Positions 31,481-40,233 are shown, counted from the stretch's first letter. The stretch is 44,250 bases of DNA from an uncultured Collinsella sp. (GCA_900543515.1 UQRW01000010.1:1-44250); one strand, 5' to 3'. Translations and numbers: made by a program. The notes: generated from the letters alone by a model not told the origin.

Positions 31481-32213
31481 GACCGTCATTATGGGAACGG
31501 GCCGCATGGGCTCGCTCATCCGCACTACCGCCGAAGGCATTGTCGACGCCGCCGGGCAGCCCGTTTTTGATATCGTCGCCCAGATCGGTTTTGATCTGTC
31601 CGATCTCGAGAGCGCCCCGGCAGCCGACGTCATCATCGACTTCTCGAACGTCGTGACCTTCGATGCCGTCGTCGCCTATGTCGAGCGCACGGGCGCCGCA
31701 CTCGTTTCCGGCACCACGGGCTATTCGCCTGAGCAGATGGACCGCCTGCGCGAGCTGGGCCAGAATGCCCGTGTCATGCACTCGGGCAACTACTCTATCG
31801 GCATCGCCGCCCTGCGCCATCTGGTTGCACAGGCCACGCGCGAACTGCCCGGCTTTGACTGCGAAATCGTCGAGACACACCATAACCAAAAGGTCGATGC
31901 CCCCAGCGGCACCGCCAAGCTGCTACTCGACGCCGTGGTCGAGGCCGAGCCCGAGGCTGGTTATCATCCTGTCTACGGTCGCGAGGGCATGTGCGGCGCG
32001 CGTGACCCCAAGGAGATCGGTATGCACTCGCTGCGCGGCGGCACCGTCGCCGGCGTGCACGAGGTGAGTTTCTTTGGCCAGGACGAGGAGGTCACGCTCA
32101 CCCACCGCGCCACGAGCCGTCAGATCTTTGTCAACGGCGCCTTGGCAGCCGCGCAGAAGCTCGTCACCCGCGAACCCGGCTTCTATACGTTCGACCAGGT
32201 CATGTTTGCCTAA
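31473..32213 (+). CDS. dapB: 4-hydroxy-tetrahydrodipicolinate reductase
   Basis: NAD(P)H-dependent reductase for the second step of the DAP branch. The 246-residue protein has the nucleotide-binding GTGRMGS at about residues 8-14, the GTTGYS loop and the catalytic ETHHNQKVDAPSGTA (residues about 133-147). It starts with TTG at 31473, overlapping the previous stop by 8 nt, with AAGGGAG nine bases upstream. An ATG seven codons later would cut the first beta strand. Third function in the riboswitch-controlled operon. Confidence 0.93.
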   Translation: MIKTVIMGTGRMGSLIRTTAEGIVDAAGQPVFDIVAQIGFDLSDLESAPAADVIIDFSNVVTFDAVVAYVERTGAALVSGTTGYSPEQMDRLRELGQNARVMHSGNYSIGIAALRHLVAQATRELPGFDCEIVETHHNQKVDAPSGTAKLLLDAVVEAEPEAGYHPVYGREGMCGARDPKEIGMHSLRGGTVAGVHEVSFFGQDEEVTLTHRATSRQIFVNGALAAAQKLVTREPGFYTFDQVMFA

Positions 32214-32252
32214 CCGGGTATCAACCGAATCCACCCAAAGGAGAGATAGCAA

Positions 32253-32972
32253 ATGAGCAACGCAGCCGAAATGGATGCACAGGAGATCATCAATTACATC
32301 GCCACCGCGCCTAAAAAGACGCCCGTCAAACTGTATGTGCGCGAGAAGCCCGGCATGAAGGTTGCCTGGGGCGATGCGCACGTCTACGGCGGCCGTCGTG
32401 GCAAGACCGTCTTTGGCGACTGGGACGAGCTCAAGGCCATCCTCGATGCCAATGCCGACTCCATCGACTACTACGACGTCGAGAATGACTGCCGCAACTC
32501 CGCCGTCCCCATGCTCGACCTTAAGGGCATCAACGCCCGCATCGAGCCGGGCGCAATCATCCGCGACCGCGTCGAGATCGGCGACCGCGCCGTCATCATG
32601 ATGGGTGCCATCATCAACATCGGCTCCGTTATCGGCGAGGGCTCTATGATTGATATGGGCGCCGTCCTGGGCGGCCGCGCAACCGTGGGCAAGAACTGCC
32701 ACATCGGCGCCGGCACCGTACTGGCAGGTGTCGTTGAGCCCGCGAGCGCCACGCCCGTCATCATCGAGGATGATGTCATGATCGGCGCCAACGCCGTGGT
32801 CCTGGAGGGCGTGCGCGTGGGCAAGGGCGCCGTCGTGGCTGCCGGTGCCGTATGCGTCGAGGACGTCCCCGCCGGCGCCGTCGTGGCCGGTGTCCCCGCC
32901 CGCGTTATCAAGATGCGCGACGAGAAGACCGACAGCAAGACCGGCCTCGAAGAGGGCTTACGTCAACTTTAA
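32253..32972 (+). CDS. dapH: Tetrahydrodipicolinate N-acetyltransferase
   Basis: Acetyl-CoA-dependent enzyme that protects tetrahydrodipicolinate as its N-acetyl form, the entry to the acetylase variant of the DAP pathway. At 239 residues it has the DapH length and not that of the longer succinyl DapD. The N-terminal helical domain spans about residues 1-85; the left-handed beta-helix is seen as hexapeptide repeats from about 90 to 215 (IEPGAIIRDRVEIGDRAVIM, VGKNCHIGAGTVLAGV). GGAGAG precedes the ATG. The pathway then needs an aminotransferase and a deacetylase; candidates in this window are at 36769 and 27605. Confidence 0.92.
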   Translation: MSNAAEMDAQEIINYIATAPKKTPVKLYVREKPGMKVAWGDAHVYGGRRGKTVFGDWDELKAILDANADSIDYYDVENDCRNSAVPMLDLKGINARIEPGAIIRDRVEIGDRAVIMMGAIINIGSVIGEGSMIDMGAVLGGRATVGKNCHIGAGTVLAGVVEPASATPVIIEDDVMIGANAVVLEGVRVGKGAVVAAGAVCVEDVPAGAVVAGVPARVIKMRDEKTDSKTGLEEGLRQL

Positions 32973-32974
32973 TA

Positions 32975-33002
32975 GTTACGCGGTTTTGACAAACCGCGTA
33001 AC
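32975..33002 (+). terminator. Hairpin after dapH
   Basis: Perfect 12-bp stem (32975-32986 with 32991-33002) and TGAC loop two bases past the dapH stop codon. There is no U-run, so it may be a weak terminator or a 3'-end stabiliser. Confidence 0.5.
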
Positions 33003-33015
33003 GGCTCGACGCTGC

Positions 33016-33113
33016 AAACGCCCCTAAGCGGCAATCTGACGTTCAATCGTCGGTCGCGTACCGAAGTACGCTTCCCTCCTCTTTCACGTCACCTTGCTCG
33101 CTTAGGGGCGTTT
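33016..33113. repeat. Nested hairpin repeat element, copy 2
   Basis: The outer arms aaacgcccctaagcg (33016-33030) and its exact complement (33099-33113, followed by T) enclose gcaa/ttgc, tgacgt/acgtca (33037-33042 with 33086-33091) and an apical gcgtac/gtacgc hairpin with CGAA loop (33056-33071). The core is nearly the same as in copy 1 (17465-17565). Here the outer stem ends in TTTT and could terminate the lysine operon. Confidence 0.75.
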
Positions 33114-33168
33114 TCGCTGACGTGAGCTCAACCTGCGGCGCAATGTCAGCAACCAAGCCGAAAACAAA

Positions 33169-33200
33169 AAAGGCCGAAGTCCCAAAAGGCTTCGGCCTTT
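33169..33200. terminator. Bidirectional terminator between the lysine operon and the ndpA-like gene
   Basis: Perfect 11-bp stem (33169-33179 with 33190-33200, aaaggccgaag) with T-runs on both strands (GTTTTTT; TTTTTTGTTTT). Confidence 0.88.
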
Positions 33201-33225
33201 GTTTTTTGCAACGTCCAAGAGCAGT

Positions 33226-34230
33226 TTATCGATTCTCAATACTTCCGATGTTCTTGAGCTCGATGGAGATGAGGCCGTTGGGCTCGTTGACAAACTCGAT
33301 GTACTCAGAGTTCGAACCCATCTCGGCCGGGAAGCTGATCTCGATGCCCGTGTCGGTACGGATCTTGTGGTTGCGCACCGCCGCGCGTTCGACCTGCTTG
33401 CGCTCCACGGGCACACGCTCAGGCACCTTCTCCTCAGTCAGTGCCGCGCGCACGCTCTCTTTGATGACCGGCTCGTCCTCAAAGACCTCATCGACGATAT
33501 CCCAAGGCGGCAGTTCCTCGTCATCCTCAACTTTCTCGGCAACAGCAGCCTTAACCTTGGCGAGTGCTACAGCCGTGTTGGCACCGTGCTCCTCGGCGAC
33601 TTCCTCGACCACACGCGTCACGGTGTCGATGACCTCCTTGCCCGATACCCCCGTGTCGCACTGCAGCAGGCCATCGGGAATGAGCATGCGATCCTCGCCG
33701 GCAATCTTGCGCTTCTTATCCACATAGCCGATCTCCATGGTGCTTGCACGCACGATTGCATAGCTCGGCACCTTTTGCGAGGGATTCGGCAGAATGGCGT
33801 AGTGGCGCGCAATGTCGTTGCGCACCTCGCCCTCTTCGCGACCCACCTCGTGCATAAAAGCCTGCTTGGAGCCCAGCAGCATCACGGCAAACCAGCGGGC
33901 ATCCTCATCGTCATCAAAGTCCGCCACAAGCACGTCAGTGGACTCGGCTTTCTCGGCCTTGGTAAGTTCGGAAGAGATGAACTCCGCAATCTGCTGAGAC
34001 AGATCCACGAACTCACGCTCACCAAAGAAATAGCCCTTGAGCTCGCCGCCGAATGCGGAGTTCTCGGCAAACGTGGCACGCTTGTTATCAGCCGAGGTAC
34101 GAGCGCGCCGCAGGTGCGTGGTTACGAAATTACGCACGGTGCGGCTCTCGATATCGAGCTCGCGCTGGCTCATAACGTTGACGGCAGAGTCAAAGTCCAG
34201 GATATGCAGAATCGCGTGATTGATTTTCAT
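33226..34230 (-). CDS. Nucleoid-associated protein, NdpA/YejK family
   Basis: A 334-residue member of the family of 37-kDa nucleoid-associated proteins (PF04245). The N-terminal MKINHAILHILDFDS is typical, followed by the mixed alpha/beta core with VLVADFDDDEDARWFAVMLL and a C-terminal TGIEISFPAEMGSNSEYIEF. Family members are found associated with DNA; the activity is not established. The start at 34230 matches homologs, although an ATG three codons earlier (34239) is possible. The gene is alone between a strong terminator and a repeat-flanked hydrolase gene. Confidence 0.85.
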   Translation of the reverse strand: MKINHAILHILDFDSAVNVMSQRELDIESRTVRNFVTTHLRRARTSADNKRATFAENSAFGGELKGYFFGEREFVDLSQQIAEFISSELTKAEKAESTDVLVADFDDDEDARWFAVMLLGSKQAFMHEVGREEGEVRNDIARHYAILPNPSQKVPSYAIVRASTMEIGYVDKKRKIAGEDRMLIPDGLLQCDTGVSGKEVIDTVTRVVEEVAEEHGANTAVALAKVKAAVAEKVEDDEELPPWDIVDEVFEDEPVIKESVRAALTEEKVPERVPVERKQVERAAVRNHKIRTDTGIEISFPAEMGSNSEYIEFVNEPNGLISIELKNIGSIENR

Positions 34231-34304
34231 ATACGGCATTCCGTTCTAGATCGATTTCGGCACGAACCAGTATAGCGGTCGATCCCGCCCCAGGCGCATC
34301 GAAG

Positions 34305-34339
34305 ATTGGTGCATCGGGGACAGGTTGCTTTGCACCAAT
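34305..34339 (+). repeat. Dispersed inverted repeat, copy A
   Basis: The arms attggtgca (34305-34313) and tgcaccaat (34331-34339) are perfect and flank tcggggacaggttgcttt. A close copy in the same orientation lies at 35518-35553, on the other side of the Mbeg1-like gene. On the minus strand it begins 2 bp past that gene's stop codon. Confidence 0.7.
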
Positions 34340-34341
34340 GG

Positions 34342-35502
34342 TTAGCGCAGGAGCTCGGACTGCCAAGCCTCGAGCTGTTCTGCCAAGCTCTTGCCGGCAG
34401 CGGGCATGTCGATCTGGGGACGTTTGGGCAGAAGCGCACACTTAAGAATCGCAACGATAGTCTGCGAGACAAAGCGTCGCGTATCCTTGTCAAAGCCTTG
34501 CGCAGCCTGGAGCATCACGGGCAGGCTCTCGCGCAGATTCCCAGCGATATCCGCAAACCGCTCAGCACCCGTAGCCTCAAGCACGGAGAACAACGCATCT
34601 ACAAAACGCTCGCGCTCGTTAGGCGACACCGCAAGCAGCATCTCGCGAATGGAGCCATCAACGTATCGAGCACCGGCGGACAGGCGCTCACAGTACACGA
34701 AGTCGCGACCATCAACCACCCAGCTAAAGGGATTATGCTGAAGCAGGCTGAACTCGGTGCTCTCAACGATGGCATAGTCCTCCTGTGTCTCGAACATCAT
34801 GCCAAAGATCGACGACCGAGGTAGCGTCTTGTCGATTCGACCGGATAGATCGGCGAAGGCGTTGCCGCTCAGAAACTCCTCGACGAAGCCCGGACCATCA
34901 TGGGAATACGCCCGTTCGATTCGCTCACGGGCGACATCGGGGCACATCGCCGCACCGTACACCGCAAGGTTTCCACCCTTGGAATGACCTCCGCACAAAA
35001 GCGGCCCGTCAATCGCATCCGCCGCCTCGTCTACATAACGCGCCGCGGATTCCTGGGCCGGCACAGGACACCGGAACGCCATGTTAAAGTCCTCTTTCCA
35101 GCCCACAATCGTGCTGTCGGTCCCCCGGAAGGCAAGATAGCTAAACCCCGCCGGAAATCGGAACGTCATGGCCGCAAACTGCTCCGTTGTCTCGGCATCA
35201 CTCACGCTACGATAGCCGCAAACACGAACGCCACGGTAGCGAGGGCTTGCTGCCACAGCCTCCAACAGGGCACGACTCCCCTCCGGATCCCACAGGTCGC
35301 CAATCATGTCTTGGTAGCACTCGGCGCGCAGCAGCTCGCGTACGTCTAGGCCCTGCCAGTTCGTCAGCTCCGCCATATCACCCGGCAAACGCAAATAGGA
35401 CAACCACGCAAAGACCAGGCTATCCACCGCGCAGAACGGCCGTTCCTCAAACGGATCAAACGCTGTCTGGGCATAGGTCAAAAAATTAGGCGAATCCGAC
35501 AT
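34342..35502 (-). CDS. Mbeg1-like (DUF2974) alpha/beta hydrolase
   Basis: A 386-residue protein of the DUF2974/Mbeg1-like group with a lipase-type alpha/beta-hydrolase fold. The nucleophile elbow is GGHSKGGN (around residues 170-177) and the lipase-like FRGTDSTIVGWKEDF lies about 45 residues before it. No signal peptide or membrane span is seen, so it should be cytoplasmic. Substrate is unknown. The gene is bracketed by two copies of the same inverted repeat in the same orientation, and has no obvious operon partner. The region just upstream of the ATG (GGGAGGGCC) supplies the ribosome site. Confidence 0.8.
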   Translation of the reverse strand: MSDSPNFLTYAQTAFDPFEERPFCAVDSLVFAWLSYLRLPGDMAELTNWQGLDVRELLRAECYQDMIGDLWDPEGSRALLEAVAASPRYRGVRVCGYRSVSDAETTEQFAAMTFRFPAGFSYLAFRGTDSTIVGWKEDFNMAFRCPVPAQESAARYVDEAADAIDGPLLCGGHSKGGNLAVYGAAMCPDVARERIERAYSHDGPGFVEEFLSGNAFADLSGRIDKTLPRSSIFGMMFETQEDYAIVESTEFSLLQHNPFSWVVDGRDFVYCERLSAGARYVDGSIREMLLAVSPNERERFVDALFSVLEATGAERFADIAGNLRESLPVMLQAAQGFDKDTRRFVSQTIVAILKCALLPKRPQIDMPAAGKSLAEQLEAWQSELLR

Positions 35503-35517
35503 GGCCCTCCCATCAAC

Positions 35518-35553
35518 TATGGTGCATTGGGGTCAGGTTACTTTGCACCAAAA
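35518..35553 (+). repeat. Dispersed inverted repeat, copy B
   Basis: The arms tggtgca (35520-35526) and tgcacca (35544-35550) flank ttggggtcaggttactt. It matches copy A at 34305 except for a few bases in the loop (ggggtca for ggggaca, ttact for ttgct). Confidence 0.7.
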
Positions 35554-35585
35554 AGGCGCCCGGGCCGTGTGGACCCGGACGCCTT
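35553..35585 (-). terminator. Terminator of ldh
   Basis: The stem 35553-35566 with 35571-35585 pairs better in minus-strand RNA (U-G at the one irregular position) and is followed there by TTTTTGG. Confidence 0.8.
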
Positions 35586-35616
35586 CATTGTAGCTTTTCG
35601 CTCTAGCGAGCTTGAT

Positions 35617-36567
35617 TTAGCAGGAGAAGTCGACGCTGTCGATGATGTCCTTGAGGGCCTTGGCGGAGGCGGTGAGCTCATGCTGCTCGTCATCGTTCAG
35701 CGGCACGGGGACGCGGCAGACGACGCCGTCGCGGCCAACGACCGTCGGCATGGAGATAGCCAGATCGGACAGGCCATACTCGCCCACCATGAGCGAGGAA
35801 ACGGGCAGAACGGTCTGCTCATCGCGCATGACAGCGGTGCAGATGCGCTTGACGGCCATGGCGACGCCGTAGTAGGTGGCGTGCTTCTTCTCGATGATGG
35901 TGTAGGCGGAGTTCTTGACGTCCTCGGCGATACGCTTCTCGGCAGCCTCGTGCTCCAGATGACCGTGAAGCTCGCAGAAGGTGTTCAGCGGAACGCCAGC
36001 AACCTGAGCGCTGGACCAAGCGACAAACTCGGAGTCGCCGTGCTCACCCATGACATAGGCCTGAACGTCGCGCGGGTCAACCTCGACGTGGGCACCAAGC
36101 ATCTGCTGCAGACGGCCAGTGTCGAGCACGGTGCCGGAGCCGATGACATGGCCCTCGGGCAGGCCGGACATCTTGATGGCAGCATAGGTCAGAACATCAA
36201 CCGGGTTGGAGACGATTAGCAGAATGCCGTCGAAGCCGGACTTCTTAATCTCGGGGATAATGGACTTAAAGATGTTGACGTTCTTGTTGACCAGGTCCAG
36301 GCGGGTCTCACCGGGCTTCTGGGCAGCGCCAGCGGTGACGACGATCATGGCGGCGTCGGCGACATCGGAATAATCGCCGGCGTAGATCTTCATCGGCTCG
36401 GCAAACGTCATGCCGTGCGCGATATCCAGAGCCTCACCCTCGGCGCGGTTCTTGTCCACGTCGATGAGGACCATCTCGGAGAACAGACCGCTCTGCATCA
36501 GAGCGAACGCCGAAGACGAACCGACGAAACCGCAACCGACAATAGCGACCTTCTTCTCGTTAACCAT
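35617..36567 (-). CDS. ldh: L-lactate dehydrogenase
   Basis: Reduces pyruvate to L-lactate with NADH, regenerating NAD+ in fermentation. The 316-residue protein has the Rossmann motif GCGFVGSSSA near residues 12-21, the specificity loop AGAAQKPGETR with Gln as in lactate (not malate) dehydrogenases, SNPVDVLTY, and the catalytic His in GEHGDSE. The ATG at 36567 has GGGAG upstream; an ATG 26 codons earlier reads into the leader hairpin and is unlikely. A terminator follows the gene. Confidence 0.94.
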   Translation of the reverse strand: MVNEKKVAIVGCGFVGSSSAFALMQSGLFSEMVLIDVDKNRAEGEALDIAHGMTFAEPMKIYAGDYSDVADAAMIVVTAGAAQKPGETRLDLVNKNVNIFKSIIPEIKKSGFDGILLIVSNPVDVLTYAAIKMSGLPEGHVIGSGTVLDTGRLQQMLGAHVEVDPRDVQAYVMGEHGDSEFVAWSSAQVAGVPLNTFCELHGHLEHEAAEKRIAEDVKNSAYTIIEKKHATYYGVAMAVKRICTAVMRDEQTVLPVSSLMVGEYGLSDLAISMPTVVGRDGVVCRVPVPLNDDEQHELTASAKALKDIIDSVDFSC

Positions 36568-36593
36568 TAGAAACTCCCATCTCTCTCCACAAA

Positions 36594-36624
36594 CAAGCCG
36601 CCCGGGAACGACCCGAGCGGCTTG
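36594..36624 (-). other. Leader hairpin upstream of ldh
   Basis: An 8-bp stem (caagccgc, 36594-36601 with 36617-36624) with an inner cggg/cccg pair ends 26 nt before the ldh start in the transcript. It could end transcripts from the aminotransferase gene or act as an attenuator of ldh. On the minus strand it is followed only by TTTGTGG. Confidence 0.5.
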
Positions 36625-36768
36625 CCGTAATCCCAATACATCCAATCGGGACTTTGATTATGCTCCTATTCGCAGCCAAAAATCGACCGTTTACCGAAAT
36701 TGTTTGCAGAATTCGTAAAATAACTGCACGAAATCGGTTTCGAGCTATTGACGAGTCGAAATAGGTTT

Positions 36769-37932
36769 CTAATACAGGCCCGCCTCGCGAATGGCCTCGA
36801 CAGCCAAAGCGATCTGATCGGGCGGCAGGACCAGTGCCATACGCACGTGCCCCTCGCCCGAAGGGCCAAAGCTCGCGCCCGGCGTCACCACAACGCCGGC
36901 CTTCTCCATAAGCTCCTCGCAAAACGCCATGGAATCGGTGCGACCACCGGGAAGCTTGGCCCACACAAACATAGAGCCATGCGCGTTGGGACGCTCCCAG
37001 CCCAGGTCCTCAAGACCGTCGCACAGGGCATCGCGGCGTTCCTGGTACTTCAGACGCTGCGCCTCGACCTCATCGCGCGGGCCATTAAGGCACGCGATGG
37101 CGGCCTTCTGAATCGGGAAGAACATACCAAAGTCGATCTGGCTGCGCAGCTTGGCAAAGGCAGAGACAACATCCTCGCGACCGACCAAAAAGCCGATGCG
37201 GGCACCGGTGACGTTAAACGACTTGGAAAGCGAGAAAAACTCCACGCCCACCTCAAGCGCACCGGGATACTGCAAGAAGCTGCCGCCGGGCTCGCCGTCA
37301 AACACGATGTCGGAGTACGCGTTGTCGTGAACGATGAGCAGATCATGCTCGCGGGCGAAAGCGATAATCTCCTCGTAGACCTCGGGTGTGCCCACCGAGC
37401 CCACCGGGTTCGCAGGCAGCGACACGATCATATACTTGGCACGATCGGCCACCTCGGGATCGATACCCGCCACATAGGGCAGGTAATTATGCTCGGCAAC
37501 CAGCGGATAGTATTCGAGCTTGGCATCGGCGATCTTGGCACCCGCCTCAAAGACCGGGTAGCACGGATCGGGAACCAGAATGGTGTCACCCGGATCGAGC
37601 AGGGCCAGGCCCAAATGGCCCACGCCCTCCTGCGTGCCGTTGCACGACTGCACCATAGACGGCGTAATGCCCGAAACGCCAAAGCGGCGCTCATAGTAAT
37701 CGCACACGGCTTGCTTGAGTTCGGGCAGGTCGCGCAGGGCATACTTCCACATCTCGGGATCTTGGGCTGCCTGCGTGAGCGCCTCGACCACATGGTCGTA
37801 CGGCTTAAAATCGGGCGTGCCCACGCTCATGTTGTAAATGGTCTTGCCCTGAGCCTTCAGCGCGAGAAGCTTGTTGTTGAGCGAGGCGAAGACCTCCGCG
37901 CCAAAGCGGTCGAGACGCTGCGATGCCTGCAT
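36769..37932 (-). CDS. Class I/II PLP-dependent aminotransferase
   Basis: A 387-residue fold-type I aminotransferase. The opening RLDRFGAEVFASLNNKL, the YNMSVGTPDF stretch, SLPANPVGS, and the PLP-lysine motif SLSKSFNVTGARIGF (Lys near residue 232) are clear. Its N-terminal region resembles enzymes annotated as LL-diaminopimelate or N-acetyl-diaminopimelate aminotransferase, which would fill the step between DapH and the deacetylase in the lysine pathway (inference). It is not under the lysine riboswitch. ATG at 37932 has GAAAGGTGG upstream; an in-frame ATG 30 codons earlier is unlikely. Confidence 0.85.
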   Translation of the reverse strand: MQASQRLDRFGAEVFASLNNKLLALKAQGKTIYNMSVGTPDFKPYDHVVEALTQAAQDPEMWKYALRDLPELKQAVCDYYERRFGVSGITPSMVQSCNGTQEGVGHLGLALLDPGDTILVPDPCYPVFEAGAKIADAKLEYYPLVAEHNYLPYVAGIDPEVADRAKYMIVSLPANPVGSVGTPEVYEEIIAFAREHDLLIVHDNAYSDIVFDGEPGGSFLQYPGALEVGVEFFSLSKSFNVTGARIGFLVGREDVVSAFAKLRSQIDFGMFFPIQKAAIACLNGPRDEVEAQRLKYQERRDALCDGLEDLGWERPNAHGSMFVWAKLPGGRTDSMAFCEELMEKAGVVVTPGASFGPSGEGHVRMALVLPPDQIALAVEAIREAGLY

Positions 37933-38050
37933 GGTGCCACCTTTCGATATAAAAAACGCGGCGCTCCGACAAGAGCGACGCGCGATACGGGCCATCAGAT
38001 TGCAAAAGTGTAACGCTTGCAACCCCCGTATTGGTTCAATTTAGCCAACC

Positions 38051-40030
38051 TTAGTCAACTGGATTGAGCGCGTCGATCTGCGCAAGCCACAGACGCGAGC
38101 TAGCGTCACTCGGCATACGCCAATCGCCGCGCGGGCTGAGCGTCACCGAACCCACCTTGGGACCATCGGGCAGGCAGCTGCGCTTAAACTGCTGGGCAAA
38201 GAAGCGACGGTAGAACGTACGTAGCCACGTGTGGACGGTCTTGACATCGTAGACGCCCTCAAAGCTCTTGAGCGCCATGTGGTAGATCTTGCCCGGCTCA
38301 AAGCCAAAACGTAGCAGGTAGTAGAGGAAGTAGTCGTGCAGCTCGTACGGGCCCACCAAATCCTCGGTCCTCTGCGCAATCTCGCCGTCGCCCGTGGGCG
38401 GCAGAAGCTCGGGGGACACCGGCGTATCGAGGATATCGAGCAAGACCTCGGCAATACGCCCGCCAAAGACATCGGCGGCATAGCGCACCAGATGGCGCAC
38501 AAGCGTCTTGGGCACGCTCGCGTTGACGGCGTACATGCTCATGTGGTCGCCGTTATAGGTAGCCCAGCCGAGCGCCAGCTCCGACAGGTCGCCCGTGCCA
38601 ATGACAAAACCGCCAGCCTGGTTGGCCAGATCCATCAGGATCTGCGTACGCTCGCGGGCCTGGCTGTTCTCGTAGGTCACGTCTTGGACGGCCGGATCGT
38701 GCTCAATGTCCTTGAAGTGCTGCTCCACAGCCGCATGGATCGAAACCTCGCGGAAGCTCACACCCAAGTCACGAGCGAGCGACTCGGCATTGGACTTAGT
38801 GCGGTGCGTCGTGCCAAAACCTGGCATGGAGACCGCCGTGATACCCGTGCGCGGCAGCCCCAGCGCATCGAAGGCACGCACGGTCACAAGCAGTGCCAGC
38901 GTGGAGTCCAAGCCGCCCGAAAGGCCGATGACCGCAGCCTTGGTACCCGTATGGGCGAGGCGGGTCTTGAGGCCCGCAGTCTGCAGGTCGAGGATGGTCT
39001 CGCAGCGCTCGGCCAAGTCGCCGTGGTCGGCCGGCACAAAGGGCGCGCGTGGGAAAACGCGGTCGATATTGCAGGCATCGCGCAGGACAGGTTCTTCGGC
39101 CAGCACGCCCTCAAACGAAAACTCAACGGTCGTGGTCTCCGGCGCATCGTCGGTGCGCGTCCACGTCGTCGAGCGACGGCGCTCGGCAACCAGGCGGTCA
39201 AGGTCAACGTCGGCGATGGCCATATCGCAGGTAAGCAGTTTGGTCGCGGCGAGCTTGGAGCCGTTTTCGTAGACGAGGTTCTCGCCCGCAAAGACCATGT
39301 CGGTCGTGGACTCGCCCTCACTCGCGTCCGCGTAGGCATAGGCGCAATACAGGCGCGCGCTCTGGTTGGAAATGAGGCTGCGGCGATAGTCTGCCTTACC
39401 AATAATCTCGTCCGAGGCGGACGGGTTGAGGATCACCGTCGCACCGGCAAGCGCCATCTCGGTCGAAGGGGGTGCCGGCACCCACAGGTCCTCACAGACC
39501 TCAACGCCCAGTACCAGGTCCTCGGCGCCCCCATCACAGCAGTGGTAGACAAGCCCCGAACCCAGCGGGACCGGACCCTGACCGGCAAATTCAACCCACA
39601 CGGGATCTGCGGGCGCCGGAGCAAACCAACGGCGCTCATAGAACTCGCCATAGTTGGGCAGATACTTCTTGGCCGTGAGGCCCAAAAGCTCGCCCGCGCA
39701 GCACACGGCGGCGCAGTTGTAGATATTCTCGGCAACTGCAACGGGAAGCCCGATGGTAAAGACAATCGGCAACTCACGAGTCTCGTCGAGGATATGCACC
39801 AGAGCAGCCTCGCAGGCATGCAGCAGCGTGCGGTTATGGAACAGATCGGCCGCGGTATAGCCAGTCAGATTAAGCTCGGGCAACACCAACGCGCGAACGC
39901 CACGCCCGGCAGCATCGCGAACAGCCGCCAGCGCAACCTCGGCATTGCCCTCGACATCGGCCACGCGAATCTGCGGCGACGCCGCCGCCACACGCAAAAA
40001 GCCATCAGACTGAGAAAGGTGAAGATTCAT
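38051..40030 (-). CDS. nadE: Glutamine-dependent NAD+ synthetase
   Basis: Two-domain, 659-residue enzyme that makes NAD+ from deamido-NAD+, ATP and glutamine. The N-terminal nitrilase-like glutaminase domain (about 1-290) shows the catalytic triad in LPELNLTGY (Glu), LTAKKYLPNYGEFYE (Lys) and EVCEDLW (Cys). The C-terminal synthetase domain has the PP-loop GLSGGLDSTLAL near residue 375 and GTGDLSELALGWATYNGDH. ATG at 40030 has GGGAG seven bases upstream and fits the family start. It stands alone with its own promoter region. Confidence 0.94.
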   Translation of the reverse strand: MNLHLSQSDGFLRVAAASPQIRVADVEGNAEVALAAVRDAAGRGVRALVLPELNLTGYTAADLFHNRTLLHACEAALVHILDETRELPIVFTIGLPVAVAENIYNCAAVCCAGELLGLTAKKYLPNYGEFYERRWFAPAPADPVWVEFAGQGPVPLGSGLVYHCCDGGAEDLVLGVEVCEDLWVPAPPSTEMALAGATVILNPSASDEIIGKADYRRSLISNQSARLYCAYAYADASEGESTTDMVFAGENLVYENGSKLAATKLLTCDMAIADVDLDRLVAERRRSTTWTRTDDAPETTTVEFSFEGVLAEEPVLRDACNIDRVFPRAPFVPADHGDLAERCETILDLQTAGLKTRLAHTGTKAAVIGLSGGLDSTLALLVTVRAFDALGLPRTGITAVSMPGFGTTHRTKSNAESLARDLGVSFREVSIHAAVEQHFKDIEHDPAVQDVTYENSQARERTQILMDLANQAGGFVIGTGDLSELALGWATYNGDHMSMYAVNASVPKTLVRHLVRYAADVFGGRIAEVLLDILDTPVSPELLPPTGDGEIAQRTEDLVGPYELHDYFLYYLLRFGFEPGKIYHMALKSFEGVYDVKTVHTWLRTFYRRFFAQQFKRSCLPDGPKVGSVTLSPRGDWRMPSDASSRLWLAQIDALNPVD

Positions 40031-40233
40031 AAGAATGCTCCCGTGCGTAGACGCCATTCACAACAATTAGCAAGTCCTATTGTAGTTCAACCGCCGGGTG
40101 TAACCGCATCCCACCAACTTGGTGAGCAATTGATGAGTTGATGGTATCTGTTAAATGTCACGTACGATTCACATCTGGTGGGTACCCTGATGGCTACACG
40201 AAACGAAGCAGATTTACACCGGGAGGACCCCGT

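Noticed and set aside
38336..40141. 601-codon plus-strand frame opposite nadE
   Set aside because: Antisense shadow; Arg/His/Gly-rich, no ribosome site, and it runs against a clear NAD synthetase.
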